This document shows, in pieces, positions 34,903-44,737 of a stretch of 60,000 nucleotides of DNA. The stretch is taken from contig NC_087064.1 in NCBI RefSeq assembly GCF_963678635.1, forward strand, positions 23,176,509 through 23,236,508, in the 5' to 3' direction. Both the position numbers and the translations under genes were made by a program. Origin of the DNA: Symsagittifera roscoffensis (taxonomy: Eukaryota > Xenacoelomorpha > Acoela > Convolutidae). The first letter of the stretch is position 1. Each line of letters starts with the position of its first letter. Under the pieces are notes generated by a model, which was not told where the DNA came from, did not search any database, and worked only from the letters and a program-made list of their open reading frames with translations.

Positions 34903-35660
34903 GAAGGAAAACTTATGCGCAGCTTATTCCAACCTTTAGAATTTTTTGCCAAAAATTGCGTATCAAGTATAGTTTTCACCAAGTTTTCCGAAAAATTGTT
35001 GTGAAAAAATGCGAAGAATTTTCCAAAAAAAATTCCTCTTAAAATTTCTGAAATAATTCTGACCTTTAGACAATAAAATGGCAAAAAAATGCGTTTTTCA
35101 GCAATGTCTAACTTTTGAAGGACTTCAAGACCAAACATTGAAAAAAAACTGACTTAAAATGATCTGTCATGCAAGTTTTCAGAGGAAAATTGAAAAAACG
35201 CCCAGAAGCCAAAGCCAAAAGAAAGAGCTAGTCTGAGTTAGTTTTAGCTAAAATTACTGCAAAAGATTATTTGTAAACCGTTTTTTCTGAAATTATTTTG
35301 AGGTACTCGTTTATAAGCATGGCCCTACCGTTTTTGATGAATCCGATGCGAAAACTCTCTCAGAAGTTTAGACCCGTCAGACCACTTGAATTGTAATTGA
35401 TGATCTTCAGGTGAATGAAAAAAAAAACAGGAAAACTAGTAAGCATTTCTTTGTTTTATTTGTCACTTTTTTTCATGTAAAGTCAAATCATTGAAAGTAT
35501 CAGGTGTGACTTTTATTTGGGGTTATTGGCAGTTTTTGAAGATCAGGATTCTAAGAGAGATTTTCAATGGAACTATACTTTTAAACGACTACTTGGGTTG
35601 AAATTACACAAAAAATGGATCAGAACAATAGATGCTACAATTTTTACAGAATTCCCGCAT

Positions 35661-36018
35661 CGAACGCCCATGGATCATAATCGGTTATATTTTCATAATA
35701 TGATCACCATCTATAAAAATACAAAATAATTGATTATAATCCTTTAAAAATGGATTATAATCCTAATATTTTTTATGCAAACATAATCCATTATAATCAA
35801 TTACAATCGATTATAATGGATTTTTTCGAGAGGTTTATCAAGAATTTTCCAATTTTTTCAAAGTTATCTCATTTCCTGTTTAACCGAACCGAGCGCCCAT
35901 GGATCATAATCGATTATATTGTCATAATATGGTCATCATCTATAAAATGACAAAATAGTACATTATAATCCATTAAAAATGGATTATAATCCTAATATTT
36001 TTTTGTCAATATAATCCA
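35661..36018. repeat. Direct repeat of an ATTATAATC-rich segment (two copies ~230 bp apart)
   Basis: CGCCCATGGATCATAATCG, TTTCATAATATG/TGTCATAATATG, ATCTATAAAA and AAAAATGGATTATAATCCTA occur in the same order at 35661-35786 and 35891-36018. The interval between them holds further AATCGATTATAATGGATT words. Confidence 0.65.
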
Positions 36019-36254
36019 TTTGTCAATTTAAACGCGTACAAGTTTAGTACGTTAGACATAATCAAGAAAAGTTAAGTTGTCATCGAAACTTTGTTTGTTT
36101 GCTGGTAGTTTTTCGAAAACAACTGTTGAAGGTTATCTCTAATTCACTAACGTTCTTCACGTTTGTGTATAAATCTCATAAAGACACGCACAAAAAGAAA
36201 CGATTTTAAGTATAATAAACAAGTAACCACTTTTCATTCAGAATGTAGTCTAAA

Positions 36255-36292
36255 TAGTCTGTGCTACCCCCACATCAACCGGATATCCTTAT
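36255..36292 (+). repeat. R2 terminal fragment
   Basis: AGTCTGTGCTACCCCCACAT followed by CAACCGGATATCCTTATTT corresponds to the R2 end. The hairpin loop is altered. Confidence 0.45.
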
Positions 36293-36859
36293 TTTTGTTT
36301 CACTTTCCTCTAATATCTTCTGGGGAAAAGCAGTTGAATATAGTAAAATACTGCAAGATTGACAGTCAATGACTTTTCATTGGCAAGGAAGCGCTAAATT
36401 AAGCTACCAAAACCAGCTTTCATAAGAAGAAACCAACTTTTTTATAATTTGAATGAGAAATTTTAGACTAATTTTGAGAGGACATAGCGAGAATTTGCAC
36501 AAAACTCGCTTGAGTTGGTCAATTTTGGACTTAACTTCAAAAACTTTAAACCAGCATTTAGGATTATTTTTTGTTTTTTAACTTTTCTATTAACTTGTGA
36601 ATTTAACTCACTCTAGGATGAATCTAAACAAAAAAATATTTGCTGATTGCTCTGTGTTTATTACGTAGTTTTGCTTTCAAACAAAAACACTGGTCCAAAC
36701 AAAAAAAATCGAAAGTTTTGATCTCTCTTTTTTTCGAAGTGTGTCTGAAATTTGCTGCAGTATTGATTATTTTATTTGTTCTTATTTTAAACTAAAAACT
36801 TCATTTTGCAAAAAACAGCAGTCCGGCACTCAGTAAAAAGAGAAAGGATAACATTTTTC

Positions 36860-37560
36860 GTGACATTATAATAAATTATAATCACTATAATTGATTATAA
36901 TTTTTCTGAAAATCTCTAATAATCTCTTATAATATCTTATAATCTATTATAATCTATTATAACCTATTATAATAGGTTATAATCCTTTTTCTGTCAAAAA
37001 TCTCTAAAAATGAGATGTCTCGTTTTTCTTTGGTTCATCTCTTGGTTCATCCCTTCATATTAGTTGAAAGAATCCCGCGGAAGGTGAAACATAATTCTTG
37101 TATATAAATCATGAAACTAAAGCTGTGTGCTGATATTTTGGTGGTGAAAAAAATTTAAAATCTACATCATGAAACAACTATAAGTAAGAAAAAATGAAAA
37201 AAAAAAGCAGCATAATTTTTATTTGATTTGAAAACAGTTACAAAAATTTTCCCATTTTTCACATAAACCAATGTCTACAAAAATCATAAATATAAGCAAT
37301 TCAGGTGCAAGGTCGAAGACAAAATGGGCAAGGAAAACGGATTACAAAAAATTATAATCGATTTTAATAGATTATTTCTGCAAAACAAAAGAATTAGAAA
37401 TTCGGATAAAAATAATCGATTGTAATCGATTATAATGTATTATAATTGATTATACTTGATTTTAAAGAGAGATACTATAAACAATTATTAATTGATTAAA
37501 ATCAATTTTTCTCAATTTTGTAAGACTGGTTCTAAAATCATAATTTAATCGATTATTAAC
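36860..37560. repeat. Clusters of TTATAATC / ATCGATTATAAT words
   Basis: A tandem run of TATTATAATC-like decamers lies at about 36920-36985. A looser cluster of AATCGATTATAATGTATTA-type sequence lies at 37340-37560. Together they form the densest patch of this motif in the window. No gene is present. Confidence 0.6.
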
Positions 37561-38334
37561 GCTTGAAACTGCGTGCGGGGTTTGCTAAGATCCCCTAGAA
37601 AAAGTTGTTAAATAAATGAAAATATTTATATATCGAAATTTATTCTTGGCCTAGAGTTAATTTAGAGATATTTTTAGGCATCTAAACAGCTTATACAAGA
37701 TTGAGTTTTGTATCGTACAAACAATGTGGCTTCAAAAAACAATTTTTCGGAGTCAATAATTAGTTGATGTTTTTGCGATTCGCAGAGTATCTTTTAAGTG
37801 CTATCAGGCCTGAATAGTCCTTTTGTATTGTTTCCCTCATATGTCGGGTTGAGTTATTTTGTTAACCGAAGATGTTTTTTGCAACTCAAAGCAGTTTTTT
37901 TACGTCAAACTTTCAGCCTCCCAATGCTAAGATTTAAAAAATCATAATTTTTTTTTGCTGTTCAAAAATATATCACTGAAGTGGGTTAAATGGGAAAAGG
38001 AGCAGTCTACAAACCTGATTTTGTTTGTCATTTTTTAGAAATTATTTTGAAAAATGAATAACCTCAACCTACATAAAGTGGAAATTTGAAAAATTGAATA
38101 AAGAAAAGAAAAAATGAAGTTAGCTAAATTAGTTCAGTTAATGCCGCATATAATCTGCATTTATTCAGGGCAGAAGAGTTTTATTGTTATTGGCGTACGT
38201 ATTGACACAAGAAAATTAACCCTAATTTTTGATGGATAAAGAGACTGATTTATGTGATTCCGTATGGTCTGTTTGCTTCAACTGATATGGTATAGTTTAT
38301 TAGTGGTTGCATTAACAAATTTAATTTGTTTTAG

Positions 38335-39443
38335 TCTTTGTATCGACTATCAAAGCCCTGCTTACGTGGAGACAGAAGGTAGCAGAATTAATTCGGAAGC
38401 CTACACGAAATCATCACGAATTGTCTTTGAAAATAGGGAAACCGCGCCCCGTGAAAAAGAAAAAGCGAAACACAAATCATTTTCTGACAGAAAATTTGAA
38501 AGCAGAAACGTATCCTCAAATTTGTTGAAAAATACCTCCAGTCATTCGAAGCCAATTAAAAACAACAGGAAAAAAACAGACAACAATTTTTATTCAGATT
38601 TGGGTAACCTGCTAAATTTAAATTCCTCTGCACAATCAGAAGTTCTGCCAGTCTCTTTTACTCATACTGACCCGAATAGTGCAGACGAGAGACTTTTAAA
38701 GTCTTTACCGGATAAAACGGTTGTTGCGGTAAACCATAGCTCCCAGGATTCTACAGTTCCGCTGAGAGAACCATCAACACCATCTCGGAATAATTACTCG
38801 GCGGTGTCATCGCTTTTAACTTGCATTTATCACATCACTTTTTCCCAAAATATATCAGTTTTCAGGCAGGCAGCAACTAAACACGTGAACGAACTATTTC
38901 TTCAGACTTTGTCCGAGCAGAGTCGAATAATAAATGAGCCAAAATGTGACAACAGCGTGAAAAATGTTGTACCCGAGTTGCGTTTGTTAAGTCACACCCC
39001 GTTGGAGCCAAACAACTTTTTAGACCAGCGTAGTTATTCAGTTTTCTATATCGGTTGTGGCTTTGATCATATTTTTACGGCCAACTGGTCACCGGGGAAT
39101 AACGGGGGAGGAGGGGGGAGTAAATCGAATGGGACTGTGTCTACTGATGCCATTGAGCAGCCCAAAAGTGGAGTAAATCCATCAACAAAGTCCATCCCGC
39201 CTGTAGTTATTACAATACAGCCTACAGTTATGAGCCCTGCGCTAAGCACACTTTATTCGATTTCCACCCATTTACTTGTCACTAATTCGACTCCAGGCGA
39301 TAACAATGAGACGGCAGCAGCAGACGATTCTGCCTCGCATCTCTCGGACGCGACTGGCTTCGGGGCTTTCCTGTGGACTGTTGCGATTCGCCAATGGCTC
39401 GTCGCATCACTCCTCTCCATTATTCCTCTCACTACCATAATAG
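38335..39443 (+). CDS. Amine receptor exon 2: long ectodomain and start of TM1
   Basis: The acceptor TTTAATTTGTTTTAG|T supplies the third base of the codon left open by exon 1. The exon encodes about 370 residues. Most is Ser/Asn/Thr-rich with several N-glycosylation sequons (for example NHSS, NGTV, NETA) and a poly-Gly stretch. The last ~25 residues are hydrophobic (QWLVASLLSIIPLTTII) and, joined to exon 3, complete a canonical TM1 ending GNVMVVYAI. The implied donor is ATAATAG|gcagac, a GC rather than GT donor. An alternative exit at 39470 (gtaaag) paired with an acceptor at 40212 stays in frame but gives a poor TM1. The frame also opens at an ATG at 38264 with its own signal-like start (LLVVALTNLICFSLC), an alternative N-terminus giving 785 residues. 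Confidence 0.7.
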
Positions 39444-39569
39444 GCAGACACCGAATTCAGTTTAGGCTTGTAAAGTAATTAGTATAAAAACTTTTTAATT
39501 TCTGCAGCTTTTTCTATAAAGAGCGTTTCAAGATTTTGAATTTTTAGAAAGGATTTTTTGAGATAATGA

Positions 39570-40075
39570 GGGGGTTGGGGCAGGGGTGGTTTTTAGAGAG
39601 GCGGACTTGACCATTTGGTTTTTTTTACTTCATAATTCTCAGCGGCGCCAATATGTAGTAATTTTAGAACATTTTCGAAAATCTGTCTTCGGCGCAGATA
39701 ATTTTGGCTAAATAGAGTCTTTATTGCGTTTTGGGAATCATCAGAAAATCAAATTGGTCGACCTGAAAAAAGTCGACAAAGCTTCCGAAAGTTTTCCGAC
39801 ACCCCCATCCCCTTCAAAAAGTCCCTGAGCAGGTTTTCGACCCCCTGGCCACCAAAGGATTCCTCTTTGGTGCTGTTATAGGACGCCCATTTTTGGTCGA
39901 CCGATCATAAAATTTAAGTGCGTTCCAAAAACCGCCATTTTTCATCGAAACTTTTAAAGCGCAAAAAAACGTCTTTTTTGCCGTTTTTTCTAGATTGTTG
40001 TAACAATTTGAGCAAAAAAGGTTTTTGAAAACTTTCGATCTATTTTTGAAAACCCTGGATCCGTTTCAATATTAA
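39570..40075 (+). repeat. hAT-like MITE pieces in intron 2
   Basis: Two partial copies lie side by side. The first (about 39570-39830) has TTCGGCGCAGATAATTTTGG and AAATTGGTCGACCTG. The second (about 39830-40075) has TTTTCGACCCCCTGGCC, CATTTTTGGTCGACCGATC and an end CCCTGGATCCG. They fill most of intron 2. Confidence 0.6.
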
Positions 40076-40260
40076 GATATCGCTTTCCGAATTAGTTTTT
40101 GGAAACGAATAATGTTTTATTTATGGTCCTAGTTTTCTGTTGAATCACTATTTTAAGTATACTGGTGCCACCTATGACGCTTTTGTCTTGCGGATGAGTG
40201 GTACAGCTTAGCTATATTGTAATGATTCGGTGTCTGAGCTGTGGTTGGTTGTTGCCTTAG

Positions 40261-40401
40261 GCAATGTGATGGTGGTGTATGCGATCAACACAGAGAAGAG
40301 TCTGCAGCAGGTACAGAACAATCTGCTAGTGTCCCTGGCCACTGCTGACCTTCTAGTGGCCATAGTGGTCATGCCCATAGCCATCGCACTCGAAATCACA
40401 A
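40261..40401 (+). CDS. Amine receptor exon 3: end of TM1, loop 1 and TM2
   Basis: The acceptor GTTGCCTTAG|GC completes the Gly codon of GN(1.50). The exon encodes NVMVVYAI, the intracellular loop and LATADLLVAIVVMP, the TM2 signature with D2.50 (residue 583). It ends ATCACAA|gtgagc in phase 1. Residue spacing from N1.50 to D2.50 is 28, as in known amine receptors. The sequence upstream is also open for a short distance, so an acceptor at 40212 is a second possibility. Confidence 0.85.
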
Positions 40402-40589
40402 GTGAGCATCAATCACTTCTTTTCTATTAACTTCCTTCTTGGTCAAATTTTCGCTTTAATCCTCAGAAATTGCCATCGGACTTGACGTCAAATTACTTTT
40501 GTTGCGTTTTAGTGAGCAAAATGTGCGATTGAAATAGAGTAATCGATGCTTTTTAGGCCATGAAAACTCTGGACAAAAAACTTTAAGTA

Positions 40590-41260
40590 ACTATGATGCG
40601 CAGTCCTTGCTATCTCACATGTCATTTTATCACAAACTTTCAAACAAGGCAGCCTATTTTGCAGCGATTTTTCTTAAAATCAACTAGTGGTTCCAAGAGC
40701 AGCAAAATAGTTGCACTGAATTTCTTGAGCAAAAGAAGGCACATGTTTTTTTTCGAAAAAACTATGTTCAATATGAAGCCAAACTGTTCACTGGATAGGC
40801 GCACAATTTGGTGTCTCTAGGTTACCGGAATCAAGAAAAAATTTTAAAATTTTTCCCAATAGTTGAGTGGAATCCTTTCACTAATTTTTCGTGGATTGCG
40901 CGCTCAAATACAATTAACGTTTTTTTTGTCGGCACATTAGTTTTGTTGCTGATTTTGCGACATCGTTATTTTATTATGCACATGTATAACAGTTGCGTAT
41001 TCCAAAATTTTTGTTGCCGATTCTGCCAATTCGTCTGATTTTGGAGCGATTTTGAGCAATACAATGTTTTAGCACTTTGTTTGTGGAATCCAAGACAGCA
41101 AAGAAGATGAAAGAAAACTTGCAATGTTGCGGATAACGAGACAAATCTGTTTTCGGCATATCGCGGAATTCGCTTACTTTTAGCAAAATACACAGTTTGG
41201 CTTTGTAGTTTACTCAGTGCATTTGATTCTCCAGGAAAAATTTGACTCCAAAAAATTGTT
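40590..41260 (+). repeat. Diverged copy of the right-flank array element (intron 3)
   Basis: CACTGGATAGGCGCACAATTT matches the stretch at about 51070. TGTTTGTGGAATCCAAGACA, CAAAGAAGATGAAAGAAAAC and ACACAGTTTGGCTTTGTAGT match 52080-52220 of the array. Divergence is much greater than between array units, so this is an older dispersed copy. Confidence 0.6.
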
Positions 41261-41289
41261 TTCGACTCAATGATGGTTTGTCGCAATTT

Positions 41290-41760
41290 TTCAAGAAAGT
41301 TACGGAATGTTTGAACTAGGGTTGCTTTTCAATCAGCAGTTTTTGAAGGAATTTTTCAACAGTCCCAAAAATTTCAATGTCCTCAGCTCCAAATCAATTT
41401 GATATTTCACCTGTGATAATTTTCCTCAAAATTATCAAGGTTCAACGTTTGTTTGACTAGTTCGACCGATTGGCACAATGATTTTGTGGTATTTATCAGT
41501 TTTCTAATAACGCGTAGTTGAGCCGACTCAACAATCAAGCCAAATTGAATTTAGGTCAGCTAATAATCCAAATACCGCGTTGCTTCATGAGAAATATCAC
41601 TATGTACTTTTAAACTGAGTGTCACGGGAAAACTTGACAAAAAAAATTTAAACAAAATTTCGACCAAAATTTTTTTTCAGATACCTCACATTCACTATAG
41701 GCCAAAAAGGCAGTCCACACATTCAAAATGTTGCCCCAATACGACAAATCGTGACTGCTA
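41290..41760 (+). repeat. Diverged R1 copy (intron 3)
   Basis: AAGAAAGTTACGGAATGTTTG, GATATTTCACCTGTGATAAT, AATAACGCGTAGTTGAGCCG, CACTATGTACTTTTAAACTG and AAAAGGCAGTCCACACA follow the R1 order. It abuts the array-like repeat on its left, an arrangement also seen inside the array (52330-52440). Confidence 0.5.
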
Positions 41761-42508
41761 ACAGCTACATTTTGAGTTGGCTCTGAAAAAGCTTAGACAA
41801 TGAATGAAAGCGACACAAAAAAAAACATTATTTTGATGTTGAAAATGTTTCTCTCATAAAAAAAACAAATATTCATACTATTGTTAATAGTGTTTGGCTG
41901 CTACGAGTTTTGAATATGGATTAAGAAGCCCAAATTTGATACATACTTGGTTAAATCTTTCAAAATCATGATAACATTTTAAAAATTTATTCAAGTACAT
42001 TAGTGAAAAAAATCGATCTCCATTTTTTTATCGTTGCAATTTTTTAAAAATGTTAATAAATTAATTTTTATCATCAAAATGTTATGAGGTCAAAATCAAA
42101 TGATCAAATTGATTCATATTATAGTTCCATACATGGAAAATTTACTTAAAAAGGTCCTTAAATTACATTTAAGTTTGAAAGTTTGAAAAAGATTATAATC
42201 GTATTTGAAATGAAATTTTACTAAATTTTAAAAAGGTAGTACATAAAATCACGAAGATCCTGGTTAATCAAATACCATGAGTCAAGAACGCGTAAGAAAC
42301 TGTTAAAATTTTAAGAACTATGTTAAGCAAATGCCAAATGACATGTCTTACATAAATTTCGCCTATTTGAGATGCCATTTTTGAACCTAAATTTTTGGGC
42401 CAATATTTCATCTCGTAGGTGATATAAAAATGCAAAGCCAAACAAGATGTTTTTGTTCCTGAAGTACACAAAGTTGCCTTGAAAAACAGAAAAATTAAAT
42501 CTTATGGG

Positions 42509-42934
42509 CAGGGGCGGATTTAGGGGGGGGGGGGGCGGACGCGCCCCTCAGGGATTCGACCCCCTGCCGACCCAAGGGGTCCCCCTTTGGTACTTTTTAA
42601 GAAATCCATTTTTGGCCAACCGACCCTAAAATTTTTCTAAAGGCGCCTTTGGCGCCAATATATTCTATTTTTGAGGGGGGAGCGCGCGCCGAAAAAACGC
42701 AATTTTTTGGTCAAAATTTTCCAAAAAGTGCCTAAAAACGCCTTTTTTGGACTGTTTTTTCAAATTTTTGCCTGCGGCGCAGAAAATGTTACCAAAAATT
42801 GGACTAAACCATGCTTAGGGAGAGCTCAAAAATCAATTCGGTTGACCTAAAAAAAAGGTCGACAAAATTTTCGAATTTTTTTTTGAAACTCCGCCCCCCC
42901 CCCCCCCCTGGAGAAAATCCTAGACCCGCCCCTG
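42509..42934 (+). mobile_element. Complete hAT-like MITE (ends CAGGGGCGG / CCGCCCCTG) with 8-bp target duplication
   Basis: The element is 426 bp. It begins CAGGGGCGGATTTAGG and ends CCTAGACCCGCCCCTG, with imperfect inverted termini and a G-run/C-run just inside each end. Flanks are CTTATGGG at 42501-42508 and CTTATGGG at 42935-42942, a perfect 8-bp duplication characteristic of hAT transposition. It has no coding capacity and is the best copy of a family with at least nine relatives in this window. It lies in intron 3. Confidence 0.9.
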
Positions 42935-43050
42935 CTTATGGGTACAGCAAGGCTGGCGAAATGTTAGTTTAAAACGTTTTTAACAAATTAACATGTTAAT
43001 TATCGAAAAGAACACGTTAAAAACACAAACTGATGTTAATTTCAATTTGG

Positions 43051-44136
43051 TTATTTGTTGAGTTGCTTGAACAAACAAGCCAGTTTCCCAGCTTTTTCGA
43101 CCCCCATTGAGGCTCGTAACTTCCCGTAGGTGAATCCCAAGGTTGAAAAGCACCTTTCGAGACCAGCACTTGACGCAACAGCGTCGACTAGTGTCTTCGC
43201 GAAGTCAATGAAGTTTTGGTCAAAACCAAGCTTTGACCCGCTTGACCACCATGCTGACGGCTCCACTTTCTTGTATCCTTCACCAAAAAGATACTCCGTG
43301 TATGGCGACGTTTTACCCATGTACTTGGTGAGCTCTGGTAGCATTTCCTCGCCAGCTACTTCTTTGATATACTCAACCGCTTTCGCTGTTTCAAGAGGTG
43401 TCAACATGTTGCCGTGGTGTCGATGACTAATTTCTCTCCTCATAAGATTCATGTTAGCAGCATTGTCAGTAACAAAACTTGTTACTTTTACCCCAAACTC
43501 GTCCTCCACGTAAGCGATTTGATCTTTGACAACTTGAACCAAATAATCAGAAGTGTGAGGCTCACCAGATGTGTTAATTGTATTGACGAGATAACACACG
43601 CCTGACTTGTAAAAAGAAATTCTGAGAACGGGGTCATTCGTTAGTGTAGACCAACCATCTATAGCCAAGGTAACATGGGCCTTCTGTACTTGTTGCTTGA
43701 CTTTCTGTTTTTCTTGGTCGTAGACTTCATCAAGAAGTTCACCAGAAATTTTTCGTCTTTCGGGTATAGTTGTCCCTGGCCGAAGTTTCTGTACCAAACT
43801 TTTCAGGTGTCTGTTACTGGCTGCATTGAATGGAGTATTGGTCGCAATAAAATACCTAGTTACACTGAGGTCGATTTCGTGTTGTTTTACCGCCGATGTC
43901 GACAAAACTTGGAGTGTAGACTGCTTCAGAACTTTTGCAGGTGGACCTTGAACAGATGAACTTGCAGTTTGTTCGTCAACATTTATGACGACTGGTTGAC
44001 ATTTGGCCAAATGCTTCTTCATTCGTGCTGGGTTGTTGACAACATCACCAGCACACGCCTTGCATTTTGCTCGTTTGACGCCATCGACGTGATTAGCAGT
44101 AAAACTGTCCCAAATCGACTTCTTGGAGCGAGGCAT
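43051..44136 (-). CDS. hAT-family transposase, internally shortened (361 aa), BED zinc finger
   Basis: An N-terminal BED finger (W9 in SIWDSF; C27, C30, H42, C46) should bind the element's ends. The first two catalytic aspartates of the RNase H-like core are visible at D160 (TLAIDGWS) and D224 (FVTDNAANM). The C-terminal dimerisation region (hATC) is present at about 296-361, with WW at 297-298, LERCFS at 326-331 and KLACLF. Full hAT transposases usually have about 600-700 residues. The alpha-helical insertion and the rest of the core between about 245 and 290, including the region expected to hold the third catalytic residue, are missing without loss of frame. It is therefore unlikely to cut DNA, but could still bind ends and dimerise. 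The start ATG at 44136 is the first of the frame, just inside the subterminal repeats. Confidence 0.88.
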   Translation of the reverse strand: MPRSKKSIWDSFTANHVDGVKRAKCKACAGDVVNNPARMKKHLAKCQPVVINVDEQTASSSVQGPPAKVLKQSTLQVLSTSAVKQHEIDLSVTRYFIATNTPFNAASNRHLKSLVQKLRPGTTIPERRKISGELLDEVYDQEKQKVKQQVQKAHVTLAIDGWSTLTNDPVLRISFYKSGVCYLVNTINTSGEPHTSDYLVQVVKDQIAYVEDEFGVKVTSFVTDNAANMNLMRREISHRHHGNMLTPLETAKAVEYIKEVAGEEMLPELTKYMGKTSPYTEYLFGEGYKKVEPSAWWSSGSKLGFDQNFIDFAKTLVDAVASSAGLERCFSTLGFTYGKLRASMGVEKAGKLACLFKQLNK

Positions 44137-44198
44137 AACGCACGAAATCTGAAAAAGTACTTGGTTGTACTCTAGACAGCTTAAGTGTTATTTACACT

Positions 44199-44288
44199 GT
44201 TAAGAACAAAGCAGGTTAATAACATGTTAAGAACAAAGCAGGTTAATAAAGTGTTATTTACACTGTTAAGAACAAAGCAGGTTAATAA
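44199..44288. repeat. Subterminal direct repeats of the hAT element (24 bp x3)
   Basis: GTTAAGAACAAAGCAGGTTA followed by ATAA occurs at 44199-44222, 44226-44249 and 44265-44288. It is interspersed with AGTGTTATTTACACT and ATAACATGTTAA palindromes. Such arrays are typical transposase-binding sites, and here also sit directly upstream of the transposase start. Confidence 0.8.
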
Positions 44289-44634
44289 CATGTTAAATAT
44301 ACCCTTGTTAAAAACAATGTGTTAATAACACGCCAGCCTTGGGGTACAGTTTCTGGGAGTTTTTTGTTTCCATTCAAAATTCGTTTGAAAATTGTATATT
44401 AATAGTTATGGCCATAGTGACAAAACAGCATTAAAAGTGCTTTTAAACTTTCTGAAAATTTATGCGAAATTTGTTTGAGACCAGCTTTTTTTGGATAAAA
44501 TTTCTCTGTAGTTTTGTGTACGTAGCCTTTTCGTTCAATGGATCTCACTCCGTTGTCTGATTGTTTTCTCCAGCAGCACTCAATGATGCCACCAAACTGT
44601 TTTGATTATCAGTGTGTCTGTATGTGTTTTACAG

Positions 44635-44737
44635 ACCAATGGGTGTTTGGCTACTTCACCTGTGACTTCTGGAGGACGATGGATGTGATGATGTGCACTG
44701 CTTCCATCCTTCACCTATGCGTCATCGCACTTGACAG
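44635..44737 (+). CDS. Amine receptor exon 4: TM3 with D3.32 and the start of DRY
   Basis: The acceptor TGTTTTACAG|AC completes an Asn codon from exon 3. The exon reads QWVFGYFTC (C610, disulfide cysteine 3.25), then [16 protein letters not shown] with D617 (3.32), the amine-binding aspartate. It ends at ALD plus two bases of Arg before the donor gtatcc (phase 2). VMMCTASIL matches vertebrate D2 receptors and SILHLC matches 5-HT1 receptors. Every residue position agrees with class A numbering. Confidence 0.92.

Larger units (their letters stand above)
42948..44341 (-). mobile_element. hAT transposon with 11-bp TIRs and 8-bp target duplication
   Basis: The termini CAAGGCTGGCG and CGCCAGCCTTG are perfect 11-bp inverted repeats. 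They are flanked by GGGTACAG at 42940-42947 and GGGTACAG at 44342-44349. The 1394-bp element contains one transposase-derived gene on the minus strand (43051-44136) and AT-rich subterminal repeats. The perfect duplication and open frame indicate a fairly recent insertion into intron 3 of the receptor gene. It is antisense to that gene. Confidence 0.92.

Noticed and set aside
38264-39478. 404-codon open frame taken as a complete stand-alone gene
   Set aside because: Its hydrophobic C-terminus completes TM1 of the receptor when spliced, and exon phase fits on both sides; kept only as an alternative start.
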